From the NCBI GenBank assembly GCA_965277055.1, contig OZ255703.1:434001-498000 (forward strand): a DNA stretch of 64,000 nt. The letters are read 5' to 3'. The position numbers and the translations under genes were made by a program. The notes beneath the pieces are model-generated. The model was not told where the DNA came from and did no database searches. It saw nothing but the letters and a program-made list of their open reading frames with translations. Origin of the DNA: CBDCHC01 sp965277055. GTDB lineage: Bacteria; Pseudomonadota; Gammaproteobacteria; PS1; Pseudothioglobaceae. Of this stretch, positions 54,510 through 63,084 are shown one piece after another (position 1 is the stretch's first letter; every line of letters begins with the position of its first letter).

Positions 54510-55662
54510 TTTACTAAAACAGTTTTTCAAACATGATGCAATAGGCGGTATTTTACTGATTATCGCTACTATTTTTGCTATTTTCACTGCAAACTTTTTT
54601 ACATCGTTTTATGAAGCATTTGTCAATATTCCCATCAATGTTGGTATTATTGATAAACCACTACTCTTATGGGTAAACGATGGTTTAATGGCTATATTCT
54701 TTTTTCTCATTGGTTTAGAAGTCAAACGTGAACTTTTAGCAGGTGAACTGAAAAATCCTAAAAATGTCGTACTTCCTATGGTAGGTGCTGTAGGTGGAAT
54801 GTTGCTACCTGCACTGATTTATGTAGGGTTTAATAGCGATAATCCCGAAGCTCTAAAAGGTTGGGCTATTCCTGCTGCTACTGATATTGCTTTTGCTCTA
54901 GGAATACTTATGCTGCTTGGTAAAAAAGTACCAGTCAGCCTCAAAGTATTTTTAGTCACCCTTGCTATTGCTGATGATATGGGGGCAGTAGTAATTATTG
55001 CTCTGTTTTACACAGCAAAAATCAATCTCATAGCCTTATTTATTGTAGGGGCCATGATTATAGTCTTGTATCTCATGAATAGATATAAGGTACTAAGACT
55101 GCTCCCATATATTCTGGTCACACTCATCATGTGGGTTGCAATGCTTAAATCAGGCGTACATGCCACTCTTGCTGGAGTAATTGCTGCATTTTTTATTCCA
55201 TTTTTGCATTCACCTACAAGTAAGCACACGCTCTTACAAGATTTGGAGCATTCCTTACATCCTACTGTGACCTTTGTTATCTTACCTATTTTTGCATTTG
55301 TAAATACTGGGCTATCTTTTGAAGTATTTACTCTTTCTAACTTGAGTAATGATGTATCACTAGGTATTATTTTGGGTCTATTTATTGGTAAACAAGTCGG
55401 AGTTTTTGGCTTATGTGTGTTGACTATTAAACTTGGCTTTGCCCAACTCCCTACAGGCAGTAATTATATTCAACTGTATGCGGTGAGTATTCTCTGTGGG
55501 ATTGGCTTTACTATGAGTTTATTTATTGGCAGTCTGGCATTTAATGAAGATTCTATATTGGTAGATGAGCGCTTTGCTATTTTGGTAGGTTCTACTCTTT
55601 CTGCAGTAGTAGGCTATTTCTTACTTGGCTATTGTTGCCAAAAATACAAAGCATCTGCGTAG
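54502..55662 (+). CDS. nhaA: Na+/H+ antiporter NhaA
   Basis: Inner-membrane sodium-proton exchanger for pH and salt homeostasis, 386 residues, about twelve helices. The ion site is intact: AATDIAFALG with D128 and AIADDMGAVVIIALFYT with D158 and D159, matching D133, D163 and D164 of E. coli NhaA; FFFLIGLEVKRELLAGEL is the family signature. A strong GAGGAG precedes the start, which overlaps the TPR gene. Confidence 0.95.
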   Translation: MYNLLKQFFKHDAIGGILLIIATIFAIFTANFFTSFYEAFVNIPINVGIIDKPLLLWVNDGLMAIFFFLIGLEVKRELLAGELKNPKNVVLPMVGAVGGMLLPALIYVGFNSDNPEALKGWAIPAATDIAFALGILMLLGKKVPVSLKVFLVTLAIADDMGAVVIIALFYTAKINLIALFIVGAMIIVLYLMNRYKVLRLLPYILVTLIMWVAMLKSGVHATLAGVIAAFFIPFLHSPTSKHTLLQDLEHSLHPTVTFVILPIFAFVNTGLSFEVFTLSNLSNDVSLGIILGLFIGKQVGVFGLCVLTIKLGFAQLPTGSNYIQLYAVSILCGIGFTMSLFIGSLAFNEDSILVDERFAILVGSTLSAVVGYFLLGYCCQKYKASA

Positions 55663-55681
55663 TACCTTTTAGAGTAATCTA

Positions 55682-56320
55682 TTGTCCAAGCATACACTTA
55701 ATATTTGTGAAATCTTTTATTCTCTTCAAGGAGAGGCAGCTTATAGTGGAGTACCTACGGTATTTGTTCGCTTAGTGGGGTGTCCGCTGCGTTGCAGTTA
55801 TTGTGATAGTGAATATGCCTTTTATGGTAATAATCCTCTCACTCCTGATGATATTCTTACCCAAATTGCTCAATATAATTGTAAGTATGTGTGCATAACA
55901 GGTGGAGAGCCTCTAGCACACAATAATTGTAATAGTTTTATTGATATACTCATTACTAAAGGATACTCTGTATCATTAGAAACCAGTGGTGCACTTAGTA
56001 TTGTAGATGTACCACAAGCATGTCATATTGTGATGGATCTCAAAACCCCATCTTCTAATGAATCATCTCGTAACCTTTATGAGAATATTTTGCTACTTAA
56101 AGACACTGATGAAGTCAAATTTGTAATTGGTTCACTAGAGGACTTTATTTGGAGTAAAGAAATGATTGCCACCCATAAGCTCACAAATGTGTTATTTTCC
56201 CCAGTGTATAAGCAAATTACCGAGCGTACCCTTGCCCAGTGGATATTAGAACACCAGCTTAATGTAAAATTTCAAATGCAACTCCATAAACACCTCTGGG
56301 GTGATATTGCTGGAGTGTAG
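55682..56320 (+). CDS. queE: 7-carboxy-7-deazaguanine synthase
   Basis: Radical-SAM enzyme of queuosine biosynthesis that ring-contracts 6-carboxytetrahydropterin. The cluster motif is C34-x3-C38-x2-C41 (VGCPLRCSYCDSEYAF), followed by CITGGEPLAHNN; FYSLQGEAAYSGVPTVFVRL is the QueE N-terminus. 212 residues. The only start that fits is TTG at 55682, since no ATG is available upstream in frame. The gene converges with the methyltransferase gene with four bases between stops. Confidence 0.93.
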   Translation: MSKHTLNICEIFYSLQGEAAYSGVPTVFVRLVGCPLRCSYCDSEYAFYGNNPLTPDDILTQIAQYNCKYVCITGGEPLAHNNCNSFIDILITKGYSVSLETSGALSIVDVPQACHIVMDLKTPSSNESSRNLYENILLLKDTDEVKFVIGSLEDFIWSKEMIATHKLTNVLFSPVYKQITERTLAQWILEHQLNVKFQMQLHKHLWGDIAGV

Positions 56321-56324
56321 TGAG

Positions 56325-56963
56325 TTATTTCCCAGTGAGAAGATAACTGTTTTTATAAATATGCACGAGCCCATGTTCCCTAAACTTTGTCTCAGACTCA
56401 ATATCATCATAACACTCCAGTTCAGTAATGAGATACCTCTCGCCATATACCCTCTCAACCTCCGAGGTATCTACAGAAAATGGCGGACCATTCATCAATG
56501 TTTGGTCATAAGAAAGACTTAATAATACAATGTCAGCACCATTAGTAATATGAGTAATATGCTCTGCATATTTTGTTCGCTCAAGCACATCAAGTGCTAC
56601 CAGTGCTGCTCGGTCATATACTAGGTCTATCTCGCCAATATCCTCTGAGGTAAGTTCAAAAATAGAACAGGCAAATAGGGTAATAGGCTGCTCAGTGCAC
56701 TGATATTTATTACCATACTGAGTGTAGTTTAGCCCATGCTCACTAAAAAATAACTCAACTGCTAAGGTACTTAATTCTACCCCAACTACTTCATAGCCTT
56801 CTTGAGCGAAGTACAGCATATCAACACTTTTCCCACACAAAGGCACCAATACCCTCCCAGTAGAAATAGAAACGTGAGGTAATAACCGAATAAGGCGAGA
56901 GTTTACCTCTGGGCTATGAAAGCCTATCTGCCCTGCTTCCCATCGGGTAAGCCAATCTGTCAT
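56325..56963 (-). CDS. tpm: Thiopurine S-methyltransferase family protein
   Basis: SAM-dependent S-methyltransferase, 212 residues. DWLTRWEAGQIGFHSPEVN is the typical TPMT start, RVLVPLCGKSVDMLYFAQEG the SAM-binding motif I. Bacterial TPMTs methylate thiopurines and selenium or tellurium compounds, giving oxyanion resistance. It starts 12 bases after the dnaJ stop on the same strand. Confidence 0.9.
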   Translation of the reverse strand: MTDWLTRWEAGQIGFHSPEVNSRLIRLLPHVSISTGRVLVPLCGKSVDMLYFAQEGYEVVGVELSTLAVELFFSEHGLNYTQYGNKYQCTEQPITLFACSIFELTSEDIGEIDLVYDRAALVALDVLERTKYAEHITHITNGADIVLLSLSYDQTLMNGPPFSVDTSEVERVYGERYLITELECYDDIESETKFREHGLVHIYKNSYLLTGK

Positions 56964-56975
56964 GATGAGTGCTAG

Positions 56976-58082
56976 TTATTCAAATACTGCTTTTACTTTG
57001 TCAAAAAATCCACGGCTTTCTGGGTGGTGGGCTTCATTACAAGTTTTAGCAAATTCTCCTAATATCTCTTTTTGCTTACTGCTGAGGTTTATTGGGGTTT
57101 CTACCACTATTTTGGCAATCAAGTCACCACTGACCCCACCTCTTAGAGATGGTATGCCCTTACCTCTTAAGCGAAACATTTTGCCTGTTTGCGTTCCTGC
57201 TGGGACTTTAATTTTAAGTTTACTTTCTAGTGTGGGGACTTCTATCTCTCCACCAAGTGCTGCCATAGTAAAACTAATCGGCACATCTACAAATAAATGC
57301 TGGTCTTCTCTAGTAAATACGCTGTGTTGTTTCACATAGATTTCTATATAAAGGTCACCACTCGCACCTCCTCGCTTACCTGCACCGCCTTCACCACTGA
57401 GGCGAATACGATTACCCGTATCTACCCCAGAGGGGATTTTCACCGATAACGTTTTAGTCTTTTTCACCACGCCCTTACCATGACACGTACCACATGGGTT
57501 TTCGATAATCTGCCCCTCGCCATGACATTTCGGACACGTGCGCTGAACAGCAAAAAACCCTTGTTGCATTTGCACTTGTCCACTCCCCTTGCAGGTAGTA
57601 CATGTTGTTACTTTGCCATCTTTTGAGCCAGTACCATCACAGGTGTCGCATTTCTCATCTTTAGGGATGTTTATTTTTACCGTGTCACCAAAGACTGCTT
57701 GTTTTAAGTTAATCTCAAGGTTATATTGCAAGTCATCGCCATCATTACGGGTATTTCGCCCACCAGCACCACCACCAAAAAACTCATTAAATATATCACC
57801 AAAGCCACCGCCGCCAAATGGGTTTCTCCCACCAAACGGATTACCACCTGCACCATTTACCCCCTCATGGCCAAATTGGTCATAAGCACTGCGTTTACTT
57901 GAGTCAGATAGCACACTATAGGCTTCATTAATATCTTTAAATTGCTCTTCTGCTGCTTCTTTATTGTCTTTTGCTCTATCAGGGTGATATTTCATTGCCA
58001 TACGTTTGTAGGCTTTTTTAAGCTCGGCTTCAGTTGCATTTTTGCCAACTCCAAGCACTTCATAATAATCTCGTTTTGCCAT
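56976..58082 (-). CDS. dnaJ: Chaperone protein DnaJ
   Basis: Co-chaperone that stimulates DnaK ATPase and delivers substrates. J domain 1-70 with HPD (KYHPDRA), Gly/Phe-rich linker (about 75-115), four zinc repeats (CDTCDGTG, CTTCKGSG, CPKCHGEG, CGTCHGKG) and two C-terminal beta domains. 368 residues, a normal type I DnaJ. dnaK and grpE are not adjacent. A sigma-32-like promoter lies upstream. Confidence 0.97.
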   Translation of the reverse strand: MAKRDYYEVLGVGKNATEAELKKAYKRMAMKYHPDRAKDNKEAAEEQFKDINEAYSVLSDSSKRSAYDQFGHEGVNGAGGNPFGGRNPFGGGGFGDIFNEFFGGGAGGRNTRNDGDDLQYNLEINLKQAVFGDTVKINIPKDEKCDTCDGTGSKDGKVTTCTTCKGSGQVQMQQGFFAVQRTCPKCHGEGQIIENPCGTCHGKGVVKKTKTLSVKIPSGVDTGNRIRLSGEGGAGKRGGASGDLYIEIYVKQHSVFTREDQHLFVDVPISFTMAALGGEIEVPTLESKLKIKVPAGTQTGKMFRLRGKGIPSLRGGVSGDLIAKIVVETPINLSSKQKEILGEFAKTCNEAHHPESRGFFDKVKAVFE

Positions 58083-58112
58083 AGGGAATGGTTTAGAAAT
58101 AAATGTGTCCTA

Positions 58113-58139
58113 TATATGGGATAATTCTACTATTTCAAG
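58113..58139 (-). promoter_or_regulatory. Possible sigma-32 promoter of dnaJ
   Basis: On the minus strand CTTGAAA (58139-58133), twelve bases, then CCCATATA (58120-58113), resembling the heat-shock consensus CTTGAAA...CCCCATNT with slightly short spacing. The leader to the dnaJ ATG would be about 23 nt. Fits a heat-shock gene; the short spacer lowers confidence. Confidence 0.5.
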
Positions 58140-58198
58140 TATTATTCTGTAGGTTTTTGCGTGTCAGCAAAATCTCAACAATAGTCTCAGGAAGAAAT

Positions 58199-58636
58199 AT
58201 GATTAAAGTATTATTTGTATGCATGGGCAATATCTGTCGTTCTCCGACTGCTGAGGGGGTATTTCGCCATTTAGTCACTCAGGCAAAACTCACCGAGCAA
58301 TTTGAAATAGACTCCGCTGGTACTCATGCCTATCACATTGGTAGCCCACCTGATGCTCGCTCTAGTAAAACTGCACTCTCAAACGGCATTAGCTTGCAGG
58401 GACAAACAGCGAGGCAAGTACACGAGAGTGATTTTTATTATTATGACTATATCATCGCGATGGATCGTGACAACCATGAAATATTACAAAGCCAATGCCC
58501 TAACGAACACCAGTACAAACTTTCTATGCTCTTAGGTAATAACAGCGTACCCGACCCATACTATAATGACAACTTTGATGAAGTATTTCAGCTAGTACGT
58601 GATGCGTGTACTGACTTACTGCACAAACTTAAATAG
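58199..58636 (+). CDS. Low-molecular-weight protein tyrosine phosphatase
   Basis: Cysteine phosphatase, 145 residues. The P-loop is C8-MGNIC-R14 (VLFVCMGNICRSPTAEGVF) and the general acid D119 is in VPDPYYND. In bacteria such enzymes dephosphorylate tyrosine kinases of polysaccharide export, though no such kinase is in the window. The frame extends to 58103, but AGGAAG lies about five bases before the ATG at 58199 and the family N-terminus starts there. Confidence 0.93.
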   Translation: MIKVLFVCMGNICRSPTAEGVFRHLVTQAKLTEQFEIDSAGTHAYHIGSPPDARSSKTALSNGISLQGQTARQVHESDFYYYDYIIAMDRDNHEILQSQCPNEHQYKLSMLLGNNSVPDPYYNDNFDEVFQLVRDACTDLLHKLK

Positions 58637-58664
58637 CCCCATTCTTAAGAGTTAATTTCATTAA

Positions 58665-58684
58665 TTGTTGCAAAAATGCAACAA
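58665..58684. repeat. Dyad TTGTTGCA / TGCAACAA upstream of the porin
   Basis: Perfect 8-bp arms at 58665-58672 and 58677-58684 around AAAA. It lies 28 bp after the phosphatase stop and 26 bp before the porin -35 box. It may be a weak terminator for the phosphatase gene (a T-rich run follows) or an upstream operator of the porin. Confidence 0.45.
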
Positions 58685-58709
58685 AGTGTAATTTTTTTGC
58701 AAAAAAAAG

Positions 58710-58737
58710 TTGCATATACAAAAAAAATGCGTATAAT
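58710..58737 (+). promoter_or_regulatory. Sigma-70 promoter of the porin gene
   Basis: TTGCAT (58710-58715), 16 bp, TATAAT (58732-58737). Transcription from about 58744 leaves a leader of about 135 nt containing the palindrome ACTTAATAAATTAAGT (58748-58763) and a CTTATA/TATAAG dyad, then GAGG before the ATG. A long structured leader is unusual among the genes of this window. Confidence 0.65.
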
Positions 58738-58878
58738 TCAACCCGTTACTTAATAAATTAAGTGTTTCTTATAGAAATTCTTATAAGACATTCTTATATT
58801 TATTAAGTTAAAAGCATGGTAGGGCGAATTTCTTTGGGATACACTTTACTATACATTTAATGTTTTTGAGGAATAATA

Positions 58879-59925
58879 ATGAAAAAACAAATCTTAGCAG
58901 CTGCTGTTGCAGCGGTAATTGCTACTCCTGCGATGGCTGATATCAGCATCACTGGTAATGCAAAATTTGAGTACATCGCTAAAGATAGCACTATTGGTGG
59001 TGCTGATAAAGGTGATAACACTACAGAAACTGAAATCAACTTAAAGTTCAAAGGAACGAGTGGTGATACTAGTGTTTATGCGAACATTGAAATTGACGGA
59101 GCTACAGGTACTAAAGATAAAGATGGTAACAAAGTTGAAAACGTTATTGATGTTGAAGATACATATCTTACTACCAAACTTGGTCCTGTAAATGTTAAAG
59201 CAGGTAACTTTGCTTCATCAACTTCTGCACTCTTAGGTGAGATTGATAATGGTGGTCGTGTTGCAGATAAATTCACATTAAGTTATGCTATGGATGGTAT
59301 TAAGGTATATGCTGGTAATAATGGTACTGCTGGTGATGATACACCAATCAACAATAACATGTTTGCTGGTGTTGTCGCTACTGTAGCAGGCTGGAAGCTT
59401 GAACTTAAGAAAAACAATGAAGATAAAAATTCATTTGGTGTAAATGGTAAACTAGGTCCTGTAGGCATTCGTGCTGAGTACTTCCAAGATGATGCAGTTA
59501 GTACTGCAAAGGGTGGTACCGCAGCTAACAACTTTGAAAACAAGGGTTATTTCTTAAGTTTAACTGCAGATCTTAGTAATGTTAGCCTAGCGTTAGCTAC
59601 GATGAGTCTTGATGAAGATGGTTACATCGATGAAGATGATTCTTCAGCATTTGTTAAAACTAATAATGATAACGCATTTAAAGAGAAATTCGGTAACTCA
59701 AACACTCAGTTAAGTGCTTCTATGAAACTTGATGGTACTACATATGCTGCTGCATTAGGTACTATGAGTGCAGATGCTGCAAACACTAAAGATATCGATT
59801 ACTACCAAGTAAGTGCTAAACGCATGTTAGATTCTGGTTCTACTCTTAAAGTGGCTTACACTACTGAAGAGCAAGGCAATGATGACAATAACGAGTTAGA
59901 ATTAGACATCTCAGTTAAATTCTAA
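58879..59925 (+). CDS. Gram-negative outer-membrane porin
   Basis: Major outer-membrane channel, 348 residues. Signal peptide 1-20 (ends ATPAMA), then DISITGNAKFEYI and alternating beta strands to a C-terminal phenylalanine (LELDISVKF), the Bam recognition signal. Acidic and Asn-rich loops suggest cation preference (weak inference). Its strong promoter, Shine-Dalgarno sequence and terminator indicate high monocistronic expression. It could be called OmpC/PorB-like, but no specific name is justified. Confidence 0.9.
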   Translation: MKKQILAAAVAAVIATPAMADISITGNAKFEYIAKDSTIGGADKGDNTTETEINLKFKGTSGDTSVYANIEIDGATGTKDKDGNKVENVIDVEDTYLTTKLGPVNVKAGNFASSTSALLGEIDNGGRVADKFTLSYAMDGIKVYAGNNGTAGDDTPINNNMFAGVVATVAGWKLELKKNNEDKNSFGVNGKLGPVGIRAEYFQDDAVSTAKGGTAANNFENKGYFLSLTADLSNVSLALATMSLDEDGYIDEDDSSAFVKTNNDNAFKEKFGNSNTQLSASMKLDGTTYAAALGTMSADAANTKDIDYYQVSAKRMLDSGSTLKVAYTTEEQGNDDNNELELDISVKF

Positions 59926-59944
59926 TCTCACATAGAGTTTGATG

Positions 59945-59969
59945 AACCCCGGATTTCCGGGGTTTTTTT
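59945..59969 (+). terminator. Rho-independent terminator of the porin gene
   Basis: AACCCCGG (59945-59952) pairs with CCGGGGTT (59957-59964) around ATTT and is followed by seven Ts starting at 59963. The strongest terminator in the window, 20 bp after the porin stop. Confidence 0.95.
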
Positions 59970-60141
59970 GTGTCTAGATATTTATATTTTTATCAGTTAC
60001 GGACTTTTTCTTGACAATACATACCAGAACTTATTAACCAGCATTCCAACTAAGAAACCAAAGAAAGCATACCACATAGGCAAAGTAGAAAAGTAATTCT
60101 TAGAAAGTGTGTTTTGCCATGGTCTTATTTTGTAATTACTA

Positions 60142-60896
60142 TTAATTATGGGTCTTGACTAGTTAAGCATTTGTAAAATGCTTAAAATACTAGTTATGAC
60201 ATTGAAAAACAAGTATTATCATCGTTCAAGAATTACAGAGGCTAAATTTAGAGAAGTTTTAAGATATTTTTGTGCTGATTTAACAGCAGAACAAATTGCT
60301 CACTTTACTCACCTCAATAGAAACACTATTAACAAAATATTGTTGCTTATTAGACAAAGGTTAGTAGAACTTTCAACAACCCAACCCCCTCACCCTAAAG
60401 GGGAGGTTGAGGTTGATGAAAGTTACTTTGGAGCAAAAAGAGTCAAAGGCAAAAGAGGTCGTGGAGCTTTAGGTAAAACTATTGTATTTGGTATTTTAAA
60501 ACGTGGTGGGAATGTGTATACCGAAATAGTACCAAATTGCAAAAGTGCTACACTGCAAGCGGTTATACGAGGCAAGGTAGAACTAGATAGTGTTATTCAT
60601 TCTGATGGTTGGCGTGGCTATAATGGTTTAGTAGACTTCGGCTATAAGAAACACTTAAGAGTAGACCACGGCACAAATGAATTTGTCCGTGGTAAGTCTC
60701 ACATTAATGGTATAGAGTCATTTTGGGGCTATGCTAAGACTAGATTATCTAAGTTTAGAGGTATGGATAAGTCTAAGTTTGAGCTTCATCTTAAGGAGTG
60801 TGAATTTAGATTTAATAATAGAGATAAAAATATGTATAATATTTTACTTAAAGAGTTAAGAAATAGACCGCTTAACTAGTCAAGACCCTTAATTAT
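60142..60896. mobile_element. Complete IS1595-family insertion sequence with target duplication
   Basis: Element of 739 bp (60150-60888) with perfect 19-bp terminal inverted repeats, GGGTCTTGACTAGTTAAGC at 60150-60168 and its complement at 60870-60888. It is flanked by an exact 8-bp duplication, TTAATTAT, at 60142-60149 and 60889-60896. The 8-bp duplication and the ISXO2-like transposase identify the IS1595 family. Intact ends, identical duplications and an open transposase frame suggest a fairly recent insertion. Confidence 0.95.
60196..60879 (+). CDS. IS1595-family transposase (ISXO2-like domain)
   Basis: DDE-type transposase, 227 residues from the chosen ATG. The N-terminal helix-turn-helix (DLTAEQIAHFTHLNRNTINK) precedes the catalytic domain: VEVDESYFGAKRVKGKRGRG (first Asp), VIHSDGWRGYNG (second Asp) and GIESFWGYAKTRLSKFRGM (third acidic/Asn position). 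An ATG at 60178 would add six residues, but TAAAAT (60183-60188) lies seven bases before the ATG at 60196 and homologues begin MxLKNKYY-like. The stop lies inside the right inverted repeat. Confidence 0.94.
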   Translation: MTLKNKYYHRSRITEAKFREVLRYFCADLTAEQIAHFTHLNRNTINKILLLIRQRLVELSTTQPPHPKGEVEVDESYFGAKRVKGKRGRGALGKTIVFGILKRGGNVYTEIVPNCKSATLQAVIRGKVELDSVIHSDGWRGYNGLVDFGYKKHLRVDHGTNEFVRGKSHINGIESFWGYAKTRLSKFRGMDKSKFELHLKECEFRFNNRDKNMYNILLKELRNRPLN

Positions 60897-60943
60897 TATT
60901 AATTACTATCATGAGCATCACCATAGCTAAGATTTCACCCATT

Positions 60944-60971
60944 AAAAAGACTAGATATTTCTAGTCTTTTT
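60944..60971. terminator. Bidirectional terminator beside ahpC
   Basis: AAAAAGACTAG (60944-60954) and CTAGTCTTTTT (60961-60971) form an 11-bp stem with a six-base loop and T runs in both directions. It ends the minus-strand ahpC transcript about 80 bp past its stop. Confidence 0.8.
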
Positions 60972-61051
60972 ATTTAGGTTTAGGTTTAGATTTACTTCTT
61001 TACTATAGCCTTGATAATAAGATAGCTATAGCATAAAAGTAAGATGTTTTA

Positions 61052-61651
61052 TTATAACTTATCAGCGTTATCTGCTAAGTATTCTTTCACTCCATCAGGA
61101 GTATCTTTCATACCAGTGTCACCATCTCTCCAACCTGCTGGGCATACTTCACCATTTTTGGTATGGAAGTCTAAGGCATCTACCATGCGAAGCATTTCAT
61201 CTACATCACGCCCTAGTGGTAAATCATTTACTACTTGGTGACGTACGATAAACTCTTCATCAATTAAGAATGAGGCACGAAGTGCTACACCTGCTGGATG
61301 CATAATACCGTATGCTTCACCAATTGCGTGGTTTACATCAGCTACTAATGGGAAATCAATCGCCCCAAGACCACCATTATTCGTATCAGTATTTCTCCAT
61401 GCGTTATGGGTAAATTGCGAATCAATAGATACCCCAATCACTTCTACGCCTTTGTCAGCGAATTGACTCATACGGTTATGATGTGCCAAAATTTCAGATG
61501 GGCAGACAAAAGTAAAATCAAGTGGATAAAAGAATAAAACGATTTTTTTACCTTTATAATCACTTAACGAAAAATTTTCCACAATCTCACCACTAGCAAG
61601 AACAGCACTTGCAGTGAAATCAGGTGCTTGACTTGTTACTAACACGCTCAT
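61052..61651 (-). CDS. 2-Cys peroxiredoxin (AhpC/Prx1 type)
   Basis: Reduces hydrogen peroxide and organic peroxides with thioredoxin-type donors. The peroxidatic cysteine is C50 (FTFVCPSEI) and the resolving cysteine C170 (GEVCPAGW); GGLG at 93-96 is present but the C-terminal YF motif is not, so the enzyme may resist overoxidation. 199 residues. A minus-strand TATAAT and AGGAG precede the ATG. It is the Prx1 type usually paired with thioredoxin rather than AhpF, which is absent here. Confidence 0.95.
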   Translation of the reverse strand: MSVLVTSQAPDFTASAVLASGEIVENFSLSDYKGKKIVLFFYPLDFTFVCPSEILAHHNRMSQFADKGVEVIGVSIDSQFTHNAWRNTDTNNGGLGAIDFPLVADVNHAIGEAYGIMHPAGVALRASFLIDEEFIVRHQVVNDLPLGRDVDEMLRMVDALDFHTKNGEVCPAGWRDGDTGMKDTPDGVKEYLADNADKL

Positions 61652-61729
61652 AAATACTCCTAAAATATAAAAATAAAAATATTATAACCTACTTGCATAA
61701 GTTAACTACTATTCTTAGTAGGTTATTTA

Positions 61730-63070
61730 TTAGTTTTTTTGTGAGCGGGCAAATGCCATGAATTCAGCTACCCAATTATGCCCACCGACACTGCGCTGAT
61801 GGGTATAAGTTGCGAGCATATTGTACTTCACAATGCCATCTTTTTTACCAGTAATTCCAACACCGCGCTCAACATGAAAGGCAAAATTTGTTTCGTTTAA
61901 CCTACTAAACTGCGAATAATGAAATTCGTGTGTAACTCGCTGACCAGTAGCACCCCACGGATGGTGGTGTTCGTTCACTTGTAATTTCATATAGCCTCGC
62001 CCTACTGGGCGCTTGGTAAGTGCAATATCTCCATCAATCACCCCTACCATTGGGTAGCCATCTATCATACTTGAGAGGTACATCATCCCCCCACATTCTG
62101 CGTAAGTAGGTAAGCCATGAGTCACTTTTGTACGTATATCTGCTCTGAGTGTGGTGTTGTTACTCAACGCCTCAAGGTGCATCTCAGGAAATCCGCCACC
62201 AATAAATAGTGCATCACATTTGGGAAGTACCTCATCACGAAGTGCGTCAAAAAACACCACATTACCGTGTTGCCTAATAACATCTAAATCATCATGATAA
62301 TAAAAACCAAATGCTTTGTCCTTAGCTATAGCAATAGTAAACTCACCGGTGGTTGCTTCGCTTGGAGTATTAGGGGTATTAGGAGTATTAGGTATACAAG
62401 TAGACTGCGTAATTTCCAGTAGCAGATTAGTGTCTATACTCTCTGTTAAGATATGTGCTATAGTATCTATGGTAGTACTATGCTCACTTGCCTCATTTGC
62501 GGGTATGAGCCCCAGATGACGCTCATCAATCATAAGTTCACGGTGTGTATGCACAGCACCGATTACCCGAAGATCGGTGTAGGTTGCTACCGCATTACGC
62601 AGTTTTGCTTCATGTCTTGGCCCACCTACTTTATTAAGAACTATCCCTGCAATCTTCGCCTCACTATCAAAGTGTTGATAACCCTGCAATAACGGAGCAA
62701 TACCTCTGGTAATCCCCACACAGTCAATTACAAGTATCACAGGAATATCTAAGAGCCTAGCAACATCCGCATTGGTATCACCACCAGTAGTACTCATGCC
62801 GTCAAACAGCCCTTTATTCCCTTCTACAATGGTGATTTCTTTAGCGTGTTTGTTGTAGAGACTTTGCATCTCTTTATTGCTCATATTCCAAAAGTCAAGG
62901 TTATAACATGGGTTACCACTTGCCTCAGTCAGCCAGATTGGATCGATATAGTCTGGACCTTTTTTAAAGGTTTGCACTGCATAATTCTGACTAAGCAGTC
63001 TAGCAAGCCCTAAGCTAATGGTGGTTTTGCCAGAAGATTTATGAGCTGCGGAAATATACCACTGGTGCAT
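61730..63070 (-). CDS. cobB: Cobyrinate a,c-diamide synthase (CobB/CbiA)
   Basis: Glutamine-dependent amidation of the a and c side chains of cobyrinate or a related tetrapyrrole. The N-terminal P-loop domain has SAAHKSSGKTTISLGLARLL and FKKGPDYIDPIW; the class I glutaminase-like domain has LFIGGGFPEMH and YAECGGMMYLS with the catalytic cysteine. 446 residues. The interdomain linker contains an NTP tripeptide repeat from a 9-bp tandem repeat (62364-62390). No other cobalamin genes are nearby, so a salvage or alternative tetrapyrrole role is possible. Confidence 0.88.
   Translation of the reverse strand: MHQWYISAAHKSSGKTTISLGLARLLSQNYAVQTFKKGPDYIDPIWLTEASGNPCYNLDFWNMSNKEMQSLYNKHAKEITIVEGNKGLFDGMSTTGGDTNADVARLLDIPVILVIDCVGITRGIAPLLQGYQHFDSEAKIAGIVLNKVGGPRHEAKLRNAVATYTDLRVIGAVHTHRELMIDERHLGLIPANEASEHSTTIDTIAHILTESIDTNLLLEITQSTCIPNTPNTPNTPSEATTGEFTIAIAKDKAFGFYYHDDLDVIRQHGNVVFFDALRDEVLPKCDALFIGGGFPEMHLEALSNNTTLRADIRTKVTHGLPTYAECGGMMYLSSMIDGYPMVGVIDGDIALTKRPVGRGYMKLQVNEHHHPWGATGQRVTHEFHYSQFSRLNETNFAFHVERGVGITGKKDGIVKYNMLATYTHQRSVGGHNWVAEFMAFARSQKN
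62364..62390 (-). repeat. 9-bp tandem repeat inside cobB
   Basis: Three units, GGAGTATTA, GGGGTATTA, GGAGTATTA (plus strand), in frame, encode Asn-Thr-Pro repeats in the linker between the two CobB domains. Copy-number change would keep the reading frame. Confidence 0.8.
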
Positions 63071-63084
63071 GGGTGAAATGCAGA

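Larger units (their letters stand above)
59997..60942 (-). pseudogene. Small membrane-protein gene interrupted by the IS element
   Basis: The minus strand carries an N-terminal piece (ATG at 60942, MGEILAMVMLMIVI) on one side of the IS and a C-terminal piece (RPWQNTLSKNYFSTLPMWYA, then FFGFLVGMLVNKFWYVL and a stop at 59997) on the other. Removing the IS and one target-site copy leaves three 10-bp repeats (ATAGTAATTA, ATAATAATTA, ATAGTAATTA); with two repeats the pieces join into one frame of about 62 codons with two hydrophobic segments. The peptide is not recognised. It follows the ahpC terminator. Confidence 0.4.

Noticed and set aside
60972..60996. GGTTTA direct repeats next to the ahpC terminator
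   Set aside because: Only two full copies; too short to be more than chance in AT-rich sequence.
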